This document shows positions 10,369 through 18,282 of a stretch of DNA of 64,000 nt, piece by piece. Each line of letters starts with the position of its first letter. Position 1 is the first letter of the stretch. The notes under the pieces were generated by a model. The model saw only the letters and a program-made list of their open reading frames with translations, was not told where the DNA came from and did no database searches. The position numbers and the translations under genes are program-made. This DNA is from CAZDWZ01 sp964509425 (lineage in GTDB: Bacteria; Bdellovibrionota_C; UBA2361; SZUA-149; CAZDWZ01): positions 1 to 64,000 of the forward strand of contig CAZDWZ010000005.1 of the NCBI GenBank assembly GCA_964509425.1, in the 5' to 3' direction.

Positions 10369-10579
10369 TAGTAAAATAGAGTTCTTCACGAACGGAGAAA
10401 ACTCCGCGTAGGTACCTCTACTCGCCTGATCGGTCCCCTGCGAGTGACATGTAATTGTCTCCCCCGCAACGGATCTCGATCGACAGCACGCAACCTCACG
10501 GTCTCTTTTGCTCTCTTTCATATGCCCGTACCGGGTAGTCGATCTCCCATGGGTTGTTCCAAAGTTTTACGAGGGCAAT

Positions 10580-11113
10580 ATGACCCCTTCTGACTCTGTG
10601 CTGCATGTGTTCGCGGCAACCAACGCAATGGCTACCGCAATCGTCTTCGGTGGCCTGGCGGCGGCACTGGCGCTCCGAGCCGCGTTCACCGAAACCGGTA
10701 AAATCACTCTCCGGAACTTCCTCGCCGCCATCGGCGTGTTCGTGCTCGCGCTCCTTATCGCCGTCGGCCACCAGTACAAGGAGGCCACGCAGGAGATGCG
10801 CGGCGCGCACCGCGAGTGGAAGGCGATGTTCGGGCATCGAATGAAAGAGGCTCCGAAAATCGGACAACCGCTCGTCACGACCGGCACCGTCTGCGAAATC
10901 AAACCGTATAAGCGAGGCAAAACTGAGCTGGTCGCGATACGGATCGCAAGCGAAGGAGGCACGGAACCACGAGGCTACTTCGTCTGCCGGCCGTACGATG
11001 AGAAGTTGGGGAAGCTGACCGTCGGACGGAACGTTCGCGTCACGGTTCACTTCCGGCTGAAGGGCAACTTCGGCAACCAGCACTGGGCGGCCTTGATGGT
11101 TGAGCCCCTCTAA
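10580..11113 (+). CDS. GC-rich orphan gene: two-TM membrane protein with soluble C-terminal beta domain
   Basis: This is a 177-residue protein from the ATG at 10580, which has GAGGG just upstream; the open frame extends 24 codons further back. Two hydrophobic helices are seen, at about residues 8-34 and 46-64. The C-terminal part (about 95-177) is rich in alternating hydrophobic residues (TGTVCEIKPY, NVRVTVHF) and could be a small OB-like barrel; that is inference from pattern only. I do not recognise the family. Base composition and codon choice (many GGC, GCC and CTC codons) are clearly more GC-rich than the genes on either side, and it is followed by palindromic repeats at 11188-11448. It resembles three other isolated GC-rich genes in this window, which suggests horizontal acquisition. 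Confidence 0.65.
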   Translation: MTPSDSVLHVFAATNAMATAIVFGGLAAALALRAAFTETGKITLRNFLAAIGVFVLALLIAVGHQYKEATQEMRGAHREWKAMFGHRMKEAPKIGQPLVTTGTVCEIKPYKRGKTELVAIRIASEGGTEPRGYFVCRPYDEKLGKLTVGRNVRVTVHFRLKGNFGNQHWAALMVEPL

Positions 11114-11187
11114 TCAACGTCCGAGAACAAAATCGGGCGTCCATGTTCGGGAGATCACTATCCCGGCATGGGCGCCACCTTTTTCCT

Positions 11188-11238
11188 CTGTGCCTCTGTG
11201 GTTCAATCATCTATTTTTTCTGAACCACAGAGGCACAG
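11188..11238. repeat. Inverted repeat of the CCACAGAGGCACAG type
   Basis: The arms at 11188-11205 and 11221-11238 are perfect 18-bp complements built on TGAACCACAGAGGCACAG, with a 15-bp spacer. A related pair lies 100 bp downstream. Both sit in the 444-bp gap between the GC-rich gene ending at 11113 and the phosphatase gene at 11558. They are not followed by a T tract, so they look like dispersed intergenic palindromes rather than a simple terminator. Confidence 0.75.
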
Positions 11239-11343
11239 GGCACAGAGATTGCACGGAGAAGAGGTTTGGCGGTTTTCGTTGACTCACGTCCCCCGCCTGG
11301 TTCCCTCACGATGCGGGATTAAAACAAGCTCACCACACCTCTT

Positions 11344-11448
11344 CTCTGTGTATCTGTGCCTCTGTGGTAAACTAGGCATTGCGAGCCAGGTCGTAACGAC
11401 GCGGCGATTTGCAGTCCTGATTAACCACAGAGACACAGAGGCACGGAG
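11344..11448. repeat. Second, imperfect copy of the CACAGAGGCACAG inverted repeat
   Basis: The sequence CTCTGTGTATCTGTGCCTCTGTGGTAA-like at 11344-11370 is matched in inverted orientation by TTAACCACAGAGACACAGAGGCAC-like sequence at 11421-11448, with about 50 bp between the arms. It shares its core with the pair at 11188-11238. The rest of the 11114-11557 gap shows no convincing gene. Confidence 0.65.
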
Positions 11449-11557
11449 ATAATATTTGGAAAACTGAACCGCCGATTGCCCCAGATCACCCTCTGGACCA
11501 CCCAGTTTCATTGCTGCTACAAGCGGGGTTCGGAATCTTCTGGTCTGGAGTAAATTT

Positions 11558-12184
11558 GTGAAGCTTTTCCTGGTTCGGCACGGTGAGACCGCGGCAAATC
11601 TCAATAAAGTTCTGCAGGGACATACTCAAGTTCCCTTGACGAAGCGCGGAATTGAGCAGGCGAAGCTCCTTGGTGTTCGCCTCCGATCACGAGAAGTCGA
11701 CGCCGTCTACTCAAGCGATCTTCTTCGTGCACGTCAGACTGCCGAAGAAGTGGTGCGTGGCCGATCACTTCCCATCACGTACACCGCTGAGCTTCGTGAA
11801 CGATGTTACGGAGTGTTTCAAGGGAAACCAGTCGCTCATTACGAAGCGGCGCTCCTCCAAAGCAAGCTTCCACGCGACGAGTTTCGCCCCGAAGGCGGAG
11901 AGAGCTATCTTGAAGTGCGAGAACGGGTAAAAGTTTTTCTCGCGCAAATGCTGCTCAAACATCCGCGTGAGCGAGTGCTCTTTGTGTCTCATTCAGGGAC
12001 GAATCGGGTGTTGTTGCACCTTCTCGCAAAAAATGCCGAGGTGGAGCTCATCACCATCGAGCAGGACAACGCTTGTCTGAACGAGATTGAAATTTCTGCA
12101 ACGGGGAAGGTGACTCAGATTCTCGTCAATTGCACGGCACATCTCGGGAAAGACATGTTCGAGCCGCTGGGCATGCAAGAATAA
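11558..12184 (+). CDS. Histidine phosphatase (phosphoglycerate mutase-like / CobC-like)
   Basis: This is a 208-residue member of the histidine phosphatase superfamily. The catalytic RHG motif is at residues 7-9 (LVRHGETAANL) with His8 as the phospho-acceptor. The SSDLLRARQTAE segment and the second catalytic His in LFVSHSGTNR (about residue 147) are present. The GTG start at 11558 is preceded by GGAG with a 7-base spacer. Length and motifs suit cofactor-dependent small-molecule phosphatases such as alpha-ribazole phosphatase or broad-specificity GpmB-type enzymes. No cobalamin genes are nearby, so substrate is not assigned. It converges on pckG with a 70-bp gap. Confidence 0.85.
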   Translation: MKLFLVRHGETAANLNKVLQGHTQVPLTKRGIEQAKLLGVRLRSREVDAVYSSDLLRARQTAEEVVRGRSLPITYTAELRERCYGVFQGKPVAHYEAALLQSKLPRDEFRPEGGESYLEVRERVKVFLAQMLLKHPRERVLFVSHSGTNRVLLHLLAKNAEVELITIEQDNACLNEIEISATGKVTQILVNCTAHLGKDMFEPLGMQE

Positions 12185-12254
12185 GATCGGCAGGCACCGG
12201 AAAGCCGCCACCTCTCGACGCTCGCTGAGCTGCGCCCAGGAATATGCTCGGGGC

Positions 12255-14096
12255 CTATTCCTGAACTTGCTGTTCTCGCAGCTCCCACCGCTCCGGTGAG
12301 CGCCAGAGCCGGGATAACAACAGCTCTCTCTCGGCGATGAATTCCTTGGGCAGACGGTCAAATAGCTTGATGAAAAGCTCTTCGTGCGAAAGACACTCTT
12401 TCATCCACGCTTCCCGATCGACCGTCATCAGCTGAGCGAATTTTTCTCTCGAAAAATCCTTCATGCCGTTCCAATCAAGATCTTCATAGCGCGGCATCCA
12501 GCCGATAGGGCTCTCGAGCGCAAACCCTTGGCCGTTTACGCGATTGACGATCCATTTCAGGACTCTCATGTTCTCGCGGAAACCGGGCCAGAGAAATTTC
12601 CCCTCCGCACTTTTCCGGAACCAATTCACACAAAAAATTCGCGGCGGGTTCGGGAGGAGACGTCCAAAATTCAGCCAATGCGTAAAGTAGTCGGCCATGT
12701 GGTAACCGCAGAACGGAAGCATTGCCATCGGGTCGCGGCGCACGACACCAAGGTCGCCAGTGGCTGCCGCAGTCGTTTCCGAGCCCTGAACTGCACCGAG
12801 ATACGTTCCGTGAGTCCAGTTGAACGCTTGAACCACGAGAGGGATGTCGGTGCTTCTTCTGCCGCCGAAAATGAACGCGCTGAGCGGAACGCCGCTCGGG
12901 TTTTCCCAGTCGTCATCGATGATTGGGCACTGGCTTGCAGGCGCCGTGAACCGAGCGTTCGGATGGGCGGCAGGCCGACCGCAGCCCGGTGTCCACTCCT
13001 TTCCTTGCCAGTCGGTCAGCTTCGCCGGCGGGGTGTCCGTGAGGCCTTCCCACCAAACATCTCCGTCTTCCGTCAGCGCGACGTTGGTGAAGATGGTGTT
13101 CTTCGAGATCGCTTCCATTACCGCTGGATTCGATTTCGTGGAGGTTCCAGGGGCAACGCCGAAGAAGCCGGCCTCGGGATTAATCGCGTAGAGCCGGCCG
13201 TCGGGGCCTGGCTTAATCCACGCGATATCGTCTCCCACACAAGAGACATTCCATCCTTCGAAGCCGTCTGGCGGAATGAGCATGGCGAAGTTTGTTTTTC
13301 CGCAGGCGCTTGGAAACGCAGCCGCGACGTATGTCTTTTTTCCGTCAGGGTTTTTTACGCCGAGAATCAGCATGTGCTCGGCAAGCCAGCCTTCATCTCT
13401 CGCCATGGACGACGCGATTCTCAACGCGAAGCATTTCTTTCCGAGAAGCGCGTTTCCCCCATATCCGCTTCCGAAGGACCAAATGGCGCGCTCTTCCGGG
13501 AAATGGACGATGTATTTATGTTCCTTATTCGATGGCCAGGCGACGTCCGCCTCACCATCAGCGAGAGGCATCCCGACCGAGTGGGCGCAGGGGACGAATT
13601 CTCCCGTGTCCCCGAGGACATCAAGTGCCTTCTGCCCCATGCGGGTCATGATCCGCAAATTGCAGACCACATACGGCGAGTCTGAAACTTGAACGCCAAT
13701 GTGTGCGATCGGGGAGCCGAGCGGCCCCATGCTGAAGGGGATGACGTACATCGTTCGCCCTTTCATGCATCCGTCGAACAGCTTGTTCAGTGTGGCCTTC
13801 ATCTCCTTCGGATCGACCCAATTATTGGTCGGACCGGCGTCGGACTTTCTAAAGCTGCAGATGAAGGTTCTGTTTTCAACTCGCGCGACGTCGCTTGGAT
13901 CGGAGCAGGCGAGGTAGCTGTTCGGCCGCTTCTTTTCGTTTAGCTTCCGAAGTGTTCCGCTTTTCAGCATGAGATCGCAGAGCTCATTGAACTCCCGCTC
14001 ACTCCCGTCGCACCAGACCACGCGGTCGGGTTTGCAGAGGTCCTTCATTTTTTCGACCCAACGGAGAAGTTTGGCGTGTTTTGTTGGCGTGTTCAT
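12255..14096 (-). CDS. pckG: Phosphoenolpyruvate carboxykinase (GTP)
   Basis: This is a 613-residue GTP-dependent PEPCK, the usual length for the family (about 600-620). It converts oxaloacetate and GTP to PEP and CO2, the entry step of gluconeogenesis. Seen in the sequence are the P-loop with the reactive cysteine (FPSACGKTNFAM), the metal-binding region (VGDDIAWIKPG), GSGYGGNALLGKKC, and the nucleotide-binding segment NWFRK. The start at 14096 matches the family N-terminus. It is transcribed away from gnd across a 327-bp gap, so gluconeogenic and pentose-phosphate genes share an intergenic control region. The long opposite-strand frame over it is a shadow. Confidence 0.96.
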   Translation of the reverse strand: MNTPTKHAKLLRWVEKMKDLCKPDRVVWCDGSEREFNELCDLMLKSGTLRKLNEKKRPNSYLACSDPSDVARVENRTFICSFRKSDAGPTNNWVDPKEMKATLNKLFDGCMKGRTMYVIPFSMGPLGSPIAHIGVQVSDSPYVVCNLRIMTRMGQKALDVLGDTGEFVPCAHSVGMPLADGEADVAWPSNKEHKYIVHFPEERAIWSFGSGYGGNALLGKKCFALRIASSMARDEGWLAEHMLILGVKNPDGKKTYVAAAFPSACGKTNFAMLIPPDGFEGWNVSCVGDDIAWIKPGPDGRLYAINPEAGFFGVAPGTSTKSNPAVMEAISKNTIFTNVALTEDGDVWWEGLTDTPPAKLTDWQGKEWTPGCGRPAAHPNARFTAPASQCPIIDDDWENPSGVPLSAFIFGGRRSTDIPLVVQAFNWTHGTYLGAVQGSETTAAATGDLGVVRRDPMAMLPFCGYHMADYFTHWLNFGRLLPNPPRIFCVNWFRKSAEGKFLWPGFRENMRVLKWIVNRVNGQGFALESPIGWMPRYEDLDWNGMKDFSREKFAQLMTVDREAWMKECLSHEELFIKLFDRLPKEFIAERELLLSRLWRSPERWELREQQVQE

Positions 14097-14423
14097 GTGC
14101 CCCTGTGAGGATTAATCGGTGCCCATCATACTGGGCCGTTTTGTTATACCGAGCCGATTTGTAGCTCCAGTTTTCCAGTGTAAGCTTATTTCCAAAGTAA
14201 CTTGGATTCCCACTACGGAATGAAGAGAAATGGGTCTGAGATATTAGCACTCCTTGGTCGCTTGGGAAACTCAGGGACTTCTTGGAAAATTCGGGCCTAT
14301 GCAATTTTCCGACGAAGCCCGGTTTATAAAATTGAACGCTCACGATATGAGTAATGCGGCGAAGTGCGAACAATCCGGGATTCTGATGGCTTACGAGACA
14401 GTCACGCCCCTGAGGAGATAGAG
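14097..14423. other. Intergenic region between divergent pckG and gnd
   Basis: This is 327 bp of AT-richer sequence between two divergent genes, so promoters for both must lie here. I see no gene, no strong palindrome and no -10/-35 pair convincing enough to place. A TTTATAAAATT-like stretch lies near 14322-14334 on the gnd side. Confidence 0.6.
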
Positions 14424-15878
14424 ATGAATAAAGCAGATATCGGCGTAATCGGTTTGGCGGTGATGGGCGAAAACCTCGTGCTGAACATGGAGAGCAAGGG
14501 CTTCACCGTCGCTGTATTCAACCGAACCACGACGCGCGTCGAGGAGTTCACCGCGGGTCGCGCGAAGGGAAAAAATATCATCGGAACGAAGAGTATCGAA
14601 GAGTTCTGCAAGAGCCTTCAGTCGCCACGCAAGATCATGATGATGGTGAAGGCCGGTGCTCCTGTCGATCAGCTCATCGACCAACTGGTTCCGCATCTCG
14701 AACCGGGTGATATCCTCATCGACGGAGGGAACTCCCATTTCCCCGACACGAACCGCCGGACAGCTGATCTCGAAAAGAAGGGCTTGCTCTTCGTTGGAGC
14801 CGGAATCTCGGGTGGTGAAGAAGGCGCCCTCACAGGCCCGTCGATTATGCCGGGTGGCGCGAAAAAGGCTTGGCCGTCGCTCCAGAAGATATTTCAAACA
14901 ATCGCCGCGAAAGTCGAAGACGGCACACCGTGCTGCGACTGGGTTGGCGACGCCGGCTCCGGGCATTTTGTGAAGATGGTTCACAACGGCATAGAATACG
15001 GCGACATGCAGCTTATCTGCGAAGTTTACGATCTCCTCAAGCGGGGACTTGGACTCTCGAACGAAGAGCTTCACCAGACGTTCGCCGCTTGGAATGAGGG
15101 AGATCTCAACAGTTACCTCATTGAAATCACCGCCGACATTTTCAGAAAGAAAGATGAGACGAGCGGAGAATACGTCGTCGACCAGATTCTCGACACCGCC
15201 GGACAGAAGGGAACAGGAAAGTGGACGGCGACCGTTGCTCTCGATTTGGGAATGCCGCTCACGCTGATCGGCGAAGCGGTTTTCTCGCGCTGTATCTCAG
15301 CGCTCAAGTCCGAGCGTGTGCTTGCGAGCAAGCAGTTTACTTCGCCAAAGGGCAGCAGGCCGGGAAATGCAGAGGCGTTCATCGGGGACCTGAGTCAGGC
15401 GCTGTATTGCGCGAAGGTCGTCTCCTACGCGCAAGGTTTCACGCTTATGCGTGCTGCCGCGAAAGAATTCGGCTGGAATTTGAACTATGGAAGCGTTGCC
15501 CTGATGTGGAGAGGCGGGTGTATCATCCGTTCCCGCTTTCTCGGGAAAATTAAAGAAGCGTTTGATAAAGAGCCTGAGCTCACGAATCTCTTGCTGGATC
15601 CTTTCTTCCGAGATGTCTTGCAGAAGGGACAAGACGCGTGGCGGAGAGTCGTCGCCGTTGCCGTTCAGAACGGGATTCCCGTTCCGGCAATCAGTTCGGC
15701 CCTCTGTTATTTTGACGGCTACCGGACCGAGCGGCTCCCGGCGAACCTTCTTCAAGCACAGCGTGACTATTTCGGAGCGCACACCTATGAGCGTCTCGAC
15801 CGGCCGCGCGGTGAGTTCTTCCATACGAATTGGACTGGTTTCGGCGGGTCGACTTCGTCGACAAGCTACTCAGTCTAA
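14424..15878 (+). CDS. gnd: 6-phosphogluconate dehydrogenase, decarboxylating
   Basis: This is a 484-residue oxidative pentose-phosphate enzyme, which converts 6-phosphogluconate and NADP+ to ribulose-5-phosphate and CO2. Seen are the Rossmann motif GVIGLAVMGENL near the N-terminus, the substrate-binding DGGNSHFPDTNRR, GISGGEEGA, the catalytic Lys/His region GHFVKMVHNGIEYGDMQ, and the C-terminal tail that closes the neighbouring subunit's site. The ATG at 14424 follows GAGGAGA with good spacing; the open frame extends 20 codons further upstream. The full-length form (about 480 residues) is the homodimeric type. Rpe, the next enzyme of the pathway, is encoded at 51127-51807. Confidence 0.97.
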   Translation: MNKADIGVIGLAVMGENLVLNMESKGFTVAVFNRTTTRVEEFTAGRAKGKNIIGTKSIEEFCKSLQSPRKIMMMVKAGAPVDQLIDQLVPHLEPGDILIDGGNSHFPDTNRRTADLEKKGLLFVGAGISGGEEGALTGPSIMPGGAKKAWPSLQKIFQTIAAKVEDGTPCCDWVGDAGSGHFVKMVHNGIEYGDMQLICEVYDLLKRGLGLSNEELHQTFAAWNEGDLNSYLIEITADIFRKKDETSGEYVVDQILDTAGQKGTGKWTATVALDLGMPLTLIGEAVFSRCISALKSERVLASKQFTSPKGSRPGNAEAFIGDLSQALYCAKVVSYAQGFTLMRAAAKEFGWNLNYGSVALMWRGGCIIRSRFLGKIKEAFDKEPELTNLLLDPFFRDVLQKGQDAWRRVVAVAVQNGIPVPAISSALCYFDGYRTERLPANLLQAQRDYFGAHTYERLDRPRGEFFHTNWTGFGGSTSSTSYSV

Positions 15879-15952
15879 ATCGCTTGAGGCGGGTACCTTT
15901 GGGATAGTATTGCTTCGCACGCGGGGCGAAACGGAGTGCGAATCGAGGGGAG

Positions 15953-15977
15953 GGGACGAAACTTATCGTCCCTCTTT
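15953..15977. terminator. Possible hairpin terminator between gnd and the small secreted-protein gene
   Basis: GGGACGA at 15953-15959 pairs with TCGTCCC at 15966-15972, with a 6-base loop, and is followed by TCTTT. It overlaps the stop codon of the minus-strand gene at 15963 and lies 75 bp after gnd, as expected for a shared terminator. The stem is short. Confidence 0.35.
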
Positions 15978-16376
15978 GCCCGGCGGACCGAAGAGCATTC
16001 CCTGTCCGGGATCTTTCTTTAACCCCTCAAGCGGGTCGCCTGAGAGTTTTTTCTTCGGGAGCGGAGCATTGACCACCGCATCGATTTTTTTCTGATATTC
16101 ATCCTGATAACCGCCGGAGAATCTTCCTCCGGGATCCACCTGATCAAGATCTTGCCACCTCGTCGGCGGGGTCGGAGTGGGGTAGGGCGCGCCGCCTGGA
16201 CCGAAGAGCTCAATCATCTGTTCTGAGAACGGGTTATACGTAAGCGACCCAGTCGGCCCCTGCTGGACCGGCTCATCGTCCTGGAACGGATCGACGAGTG
16301 CGGGATTGCTTTGTGCGTTCACCTCAGTCACGAAGAGGAAAACGCTGCATAACAGAATCGAGAGAGAATGGTTCAT
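15963..16376 (-). CDS. Small secreted proline-rich protein, unknown function
   Basis: The product is 137 residues from the ATG at 16376, preferred because AAGGGG lies about 9 bases upstream and the signal peptide (LSILLCSVFLFVTEVNA) then starts correctly; an ATG 6 codons earlier is possible. The mature part is hydrophilic and rich in Pro, Gly and Asp, with short stretches such as PYPTPTPPTRW and low predicted structure. I do not recognise a domain. It is divergent to the next small secreted protein (16474), with a 97-bp gap, so the two may share a control region. Confidence 0.6.
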   Translation of the reverse strand: MNHSLSILLCSVFLFVTEVNAQSNPALVDPFQDDEPVQQGPTGSLTYNPFSEQMIELFGPGGAPYPTPTPPTRWQDLDQVDPGGRFSGGYQDEYQKKIDAVVNAPLPKKKLSGDPLEGLKKDPGQGMLFGPPGKEGR

Positions 16377-16473
16377 ATGTACAAGCCCCTTCATCCCTTG
16401 TTATGGGATGGCTGCGGTGGTCGTGTTACATTGAGTGGGTTTGCTTTTCGTCAAAATGGCTGGAGGAGAGTCT

Positions 16474-16779
16474 GTGACAGCGGGTAATCGACCGAATTCG
16501 GGGCGGCGTAAGCTGCCGCCAACACTCAAGCTGTGCCTTCTGGTTGGGCTGTTTCTCGCAGGTGTTCACGCGAGCTCGGGGTGGTCGTTTGCCATCGACG
16601 AGGGAGCCAGTGACGGCACTTTCGGCCGAGGGGGCTTCGATCTCGGCTGGGGGAAGCCCGAAGATGACGACGACGAGAAAAGCACTCCCACGCCAACCGC
16701 CTCTCCCACCCCCACTCCGGGAGACGACAGTTTTTTCAACGGCAATGTCGAGGACAGCGGGCGCGGCGACAAGCTGTAG
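16474..16779 (+). CDS. Small protein with N-terminal membrane/signal segment and acidic Thr-Pro tail, unknown function
   Basis: The start is the GTG at 16474 because a near-perfect GGAGGAG (16462-16468) lies 5 bases upstream; the open frame runs back to 16435. The 101-residue product has one hydrophobic segment (LKLCLLVGLFLAGVHASSG) that may be a signal peptide. It is followed by a Gly-rich part and a low-complexity EDDDDEK...TPTPTASPTPTPG linker. The same kind of Pro/Thr linker occurs in the large cytochrome at 4578. No known domain is recognised. Confidence 0.5.
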   Translation: MTAGNRPNSGRRKLPPTLKLCLLVGLFLAGVHASSGWSFAIDEGASDGTFGRGGFDLGWGKPEDDDDEKSTPTPTASPTPTPGDDSFFNGNVEDSGRGDKL

Positions 16780-16814
16780 ACGTTAAGCTCTAGAGGTTCG
16801 TGGCTCCCTCGTAA

Positions 16815-17390
16815 TTACCGCTTCACTGCTTCGTAGATGCGGAGTGGCGGGAGGTTCATGAACTCAATTTCCCGGTGAATCTCCGAAAACACAAGAGGCA
16901 GGAAGCGATGTATCCCTTTTCCCTTCGCTGACTCCGGTTTGAGGAATTGGTAGACCAGAAATTTCCCTCCGGGTTTAAGAACGGCGTATGTACTTCGCAC
17001 GATCCGCTCGGCGACCTCCGGCGGCAGCATGGTGAATGGAATCCCTGAGATGACGTAATCGGCCTGTTCGGCTCCGGCTGAGTGAAGAATCTTCTCAACA
17101 TGCTCAGCTGTATCATGAACGATTGTCAGGCGAGGATCGTTGGTCTTCGCTCGAAGAATGTCGAGGAATTTCTGGTTTGTATCGATCGCGATGAGCTTCG
17201 CCGCGCTCGGAAGGAACTTGAGCACGTGTTCGGTGATTACGCCTGTGGCAGGGCCATACTCCACGACGACGCTGGTATTTGGAAAATCCATTTTTCGGCA
17301 GAGCCGTTCGATCCCAAAGCCGGACGTCGGGGCAATCGACGCGATATTCGGATCACGAATTAAGTTCTTAATATACGTCAGAGCTTCCAT
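16815..17390 (-). CDS. SAM-dependent methyltransferase, phospholipid N-methyltransferase-like
   Basis: This 191-residue protein carries a class I SAM-binding motif (VVEYGPATGVIT, about residues 44-55), an acidic loop (LIAIDTNQ), motif IV-like DYVISGIPFTMLPPE, and LKPGGKFLVYQF. This order and the phrase SGIPF match small phosphatidylethanolamine N-methyltransferase (PmtA) and related KsgA-like enzymes. Membrane lipid methylation is therefore likely but not proven. The ATG at 17390 follows GGGAG with a 7-base spacer and is chosen over the one 7 codons upstream. It is not in an obvious operon. Confidence 0.75.
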   Translation of the reverse strand: MEALTYIKNLIRDPNIASIAPTSGFGIERLCRKMDFPNTSVVVEYGPATGVITEHVLKFLPSAAKLIAIDTNQKFLDILRAKTNDPRLTIVHDTAEHVEKILHSAGAEQADYVISGIPFTMLPPEVAERIVRSTYAVLKPGGKFLVYQFLKPESAKGKGIHRFLPLVFSEIHREIEFMNLPPLRIYEAVKR

Positions 17391-17694
17391 GCGATTCTCC
17401 CGGTGAATCAAGAAACCATACTCGCAGGTGTTTCCGTCTCTCGGCCAGTGCTACGACCGTCTAAATTACATCCCAAATCGAGCCTTCGGCACTTTCTCCC
17501 TTTCTGGCGGAGCACTAGATTTTGCCAGCTCGGCTGCGCCGAGCAGCGCTGCAATTAGCCCGCGGATAATACCGCGAACTAAACGTCGGCAGCACGAGAA
17601 ACAAAAGCAATAGATGAATACTTGTTCGCGATCAAACAGTGCTTGCGATTTCCTTGTTCTCGAATTACGCTGAGTCTCAAGTGAGGGCGGCGCA
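17391..17694. other. Intergenic region holding a dispersed repeat copy
   Basis: These 304 bp lie between the divergent methyltransferase and apaG genes. The middle part (17508-17595) is a reverse-orientation copy of the repeat family seen at 50.5 kb; the rest has no gene that I can support. Confidence 0.7.
17508..17595 (-). repeat. Dispersed palindromic repeat, inverted partial copy
   Basis: Read on the minus strand, it contains GTGCTGCCGAC, then TTTAGTTCGCGGTATTATCCGCGG, GCTAATTGCAGCG, CTCGGCGCAGCCGAG and TAGTGCTCCG. These are the same blocks, in the same order, as the 149-bp tandem units at 50476-51129. It differs at scattered positions and lacks the long central part of the unit. The palindromic cores (CTCGGC/GCCGAG and CGCGGTATTATCCGCG) are conserved. 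Confidence 0.85.
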
Positions 17695-18147
17695 ATGAAG
17701 AAGTCCGTAATTCCTGAGCGATCGAGCAGTTACACTCAGCAACCGAAAAGCCTCGAGGACGCGATATATTCTCAGGTCACGAGAAATATCAGAGTTTCGG
17801 TCCATCCCGAATACCTTGCCGATCAATCTGAGCCGATCCGAGCCACCTACGCCTTTCAATATACCGTCACCATTGAAAACTTTGGAGCTGAGACGGTCCA
17901 GCTGCTGAGCCGTCATTGGCGGATAAATTCAGGCGGTGCCGAATATATGCAGGTGAAGGGTGACGGAGTCGTTGGCGAGCAGCCGACCCTCGAGATGAGC
18001 CACGGGTTTCGGTATACGAGCGGCACGGTGATCAAGGATCCAGTCGGCTCCATGCACGGGACATATACATTTCGATCGGAAACCGGCGAGACCTTTGATG
18101 TCGAGATTCCCCGGTTCGACCTCATCTATCCTCATCTTCTCCATTGA
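17695..18147 (+). CDS. apaG: ApaG domain protein
   Basis: This is a 150-residue protein whose residues from about 24 onward match ApaG: NIRVSVHPEYL, FQYTVTIENFGAETVQLLSRHW, and the signature VVGEQPTLEMSHGFRYTSGTV followed by GSMHGTYTF. ApaG is a small fibronectin type III-like fold linked in enterobacteria to the ksgA-apaH locus and to Co2+ resistance and Mg2+ efflux; its biochemical role is unclear. The N-terminal extension of about 20 residues is longer than E. coli ApaG (125 residues). The neighbouring KsgA-like methyltransferase is on the other strand. Confidence in the family is high. Confidence 0.93.
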   Translation: MKKSVIPERSSSYTQQPKSLEDAIYSQVTRNIRVSVHPEYLADQSEPIRATYAFQYTVTIENFGAETVQLLSRHWRINSGGAEYMQVKGDGVVGEQPTLEMSHGFRYTSGTVIKDPVGSMHGTYTFRSETGETFDVEIPRFDLIYPHLLH

Positions 18148-18282
18148 TTGCTTGGAGGTTGAGTGTTCAGAGGTAATGCGTAGTCCGATAATCGCTCGGC
18201 TGCGCTGTTTCCGGCTGCAATCCCTCGAGGCAGAATTTCACAATCCGCAACGACCGAAGTTGATGGGGTAAGGCTCTCCCGA

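Noticed and set aside
12384..13685. 433-residue plus-strand open frame
   Set aside because: It lies wholly opposite pckG, which has all family motifs; the frame is a GC-bias shadow with no recognisable features.
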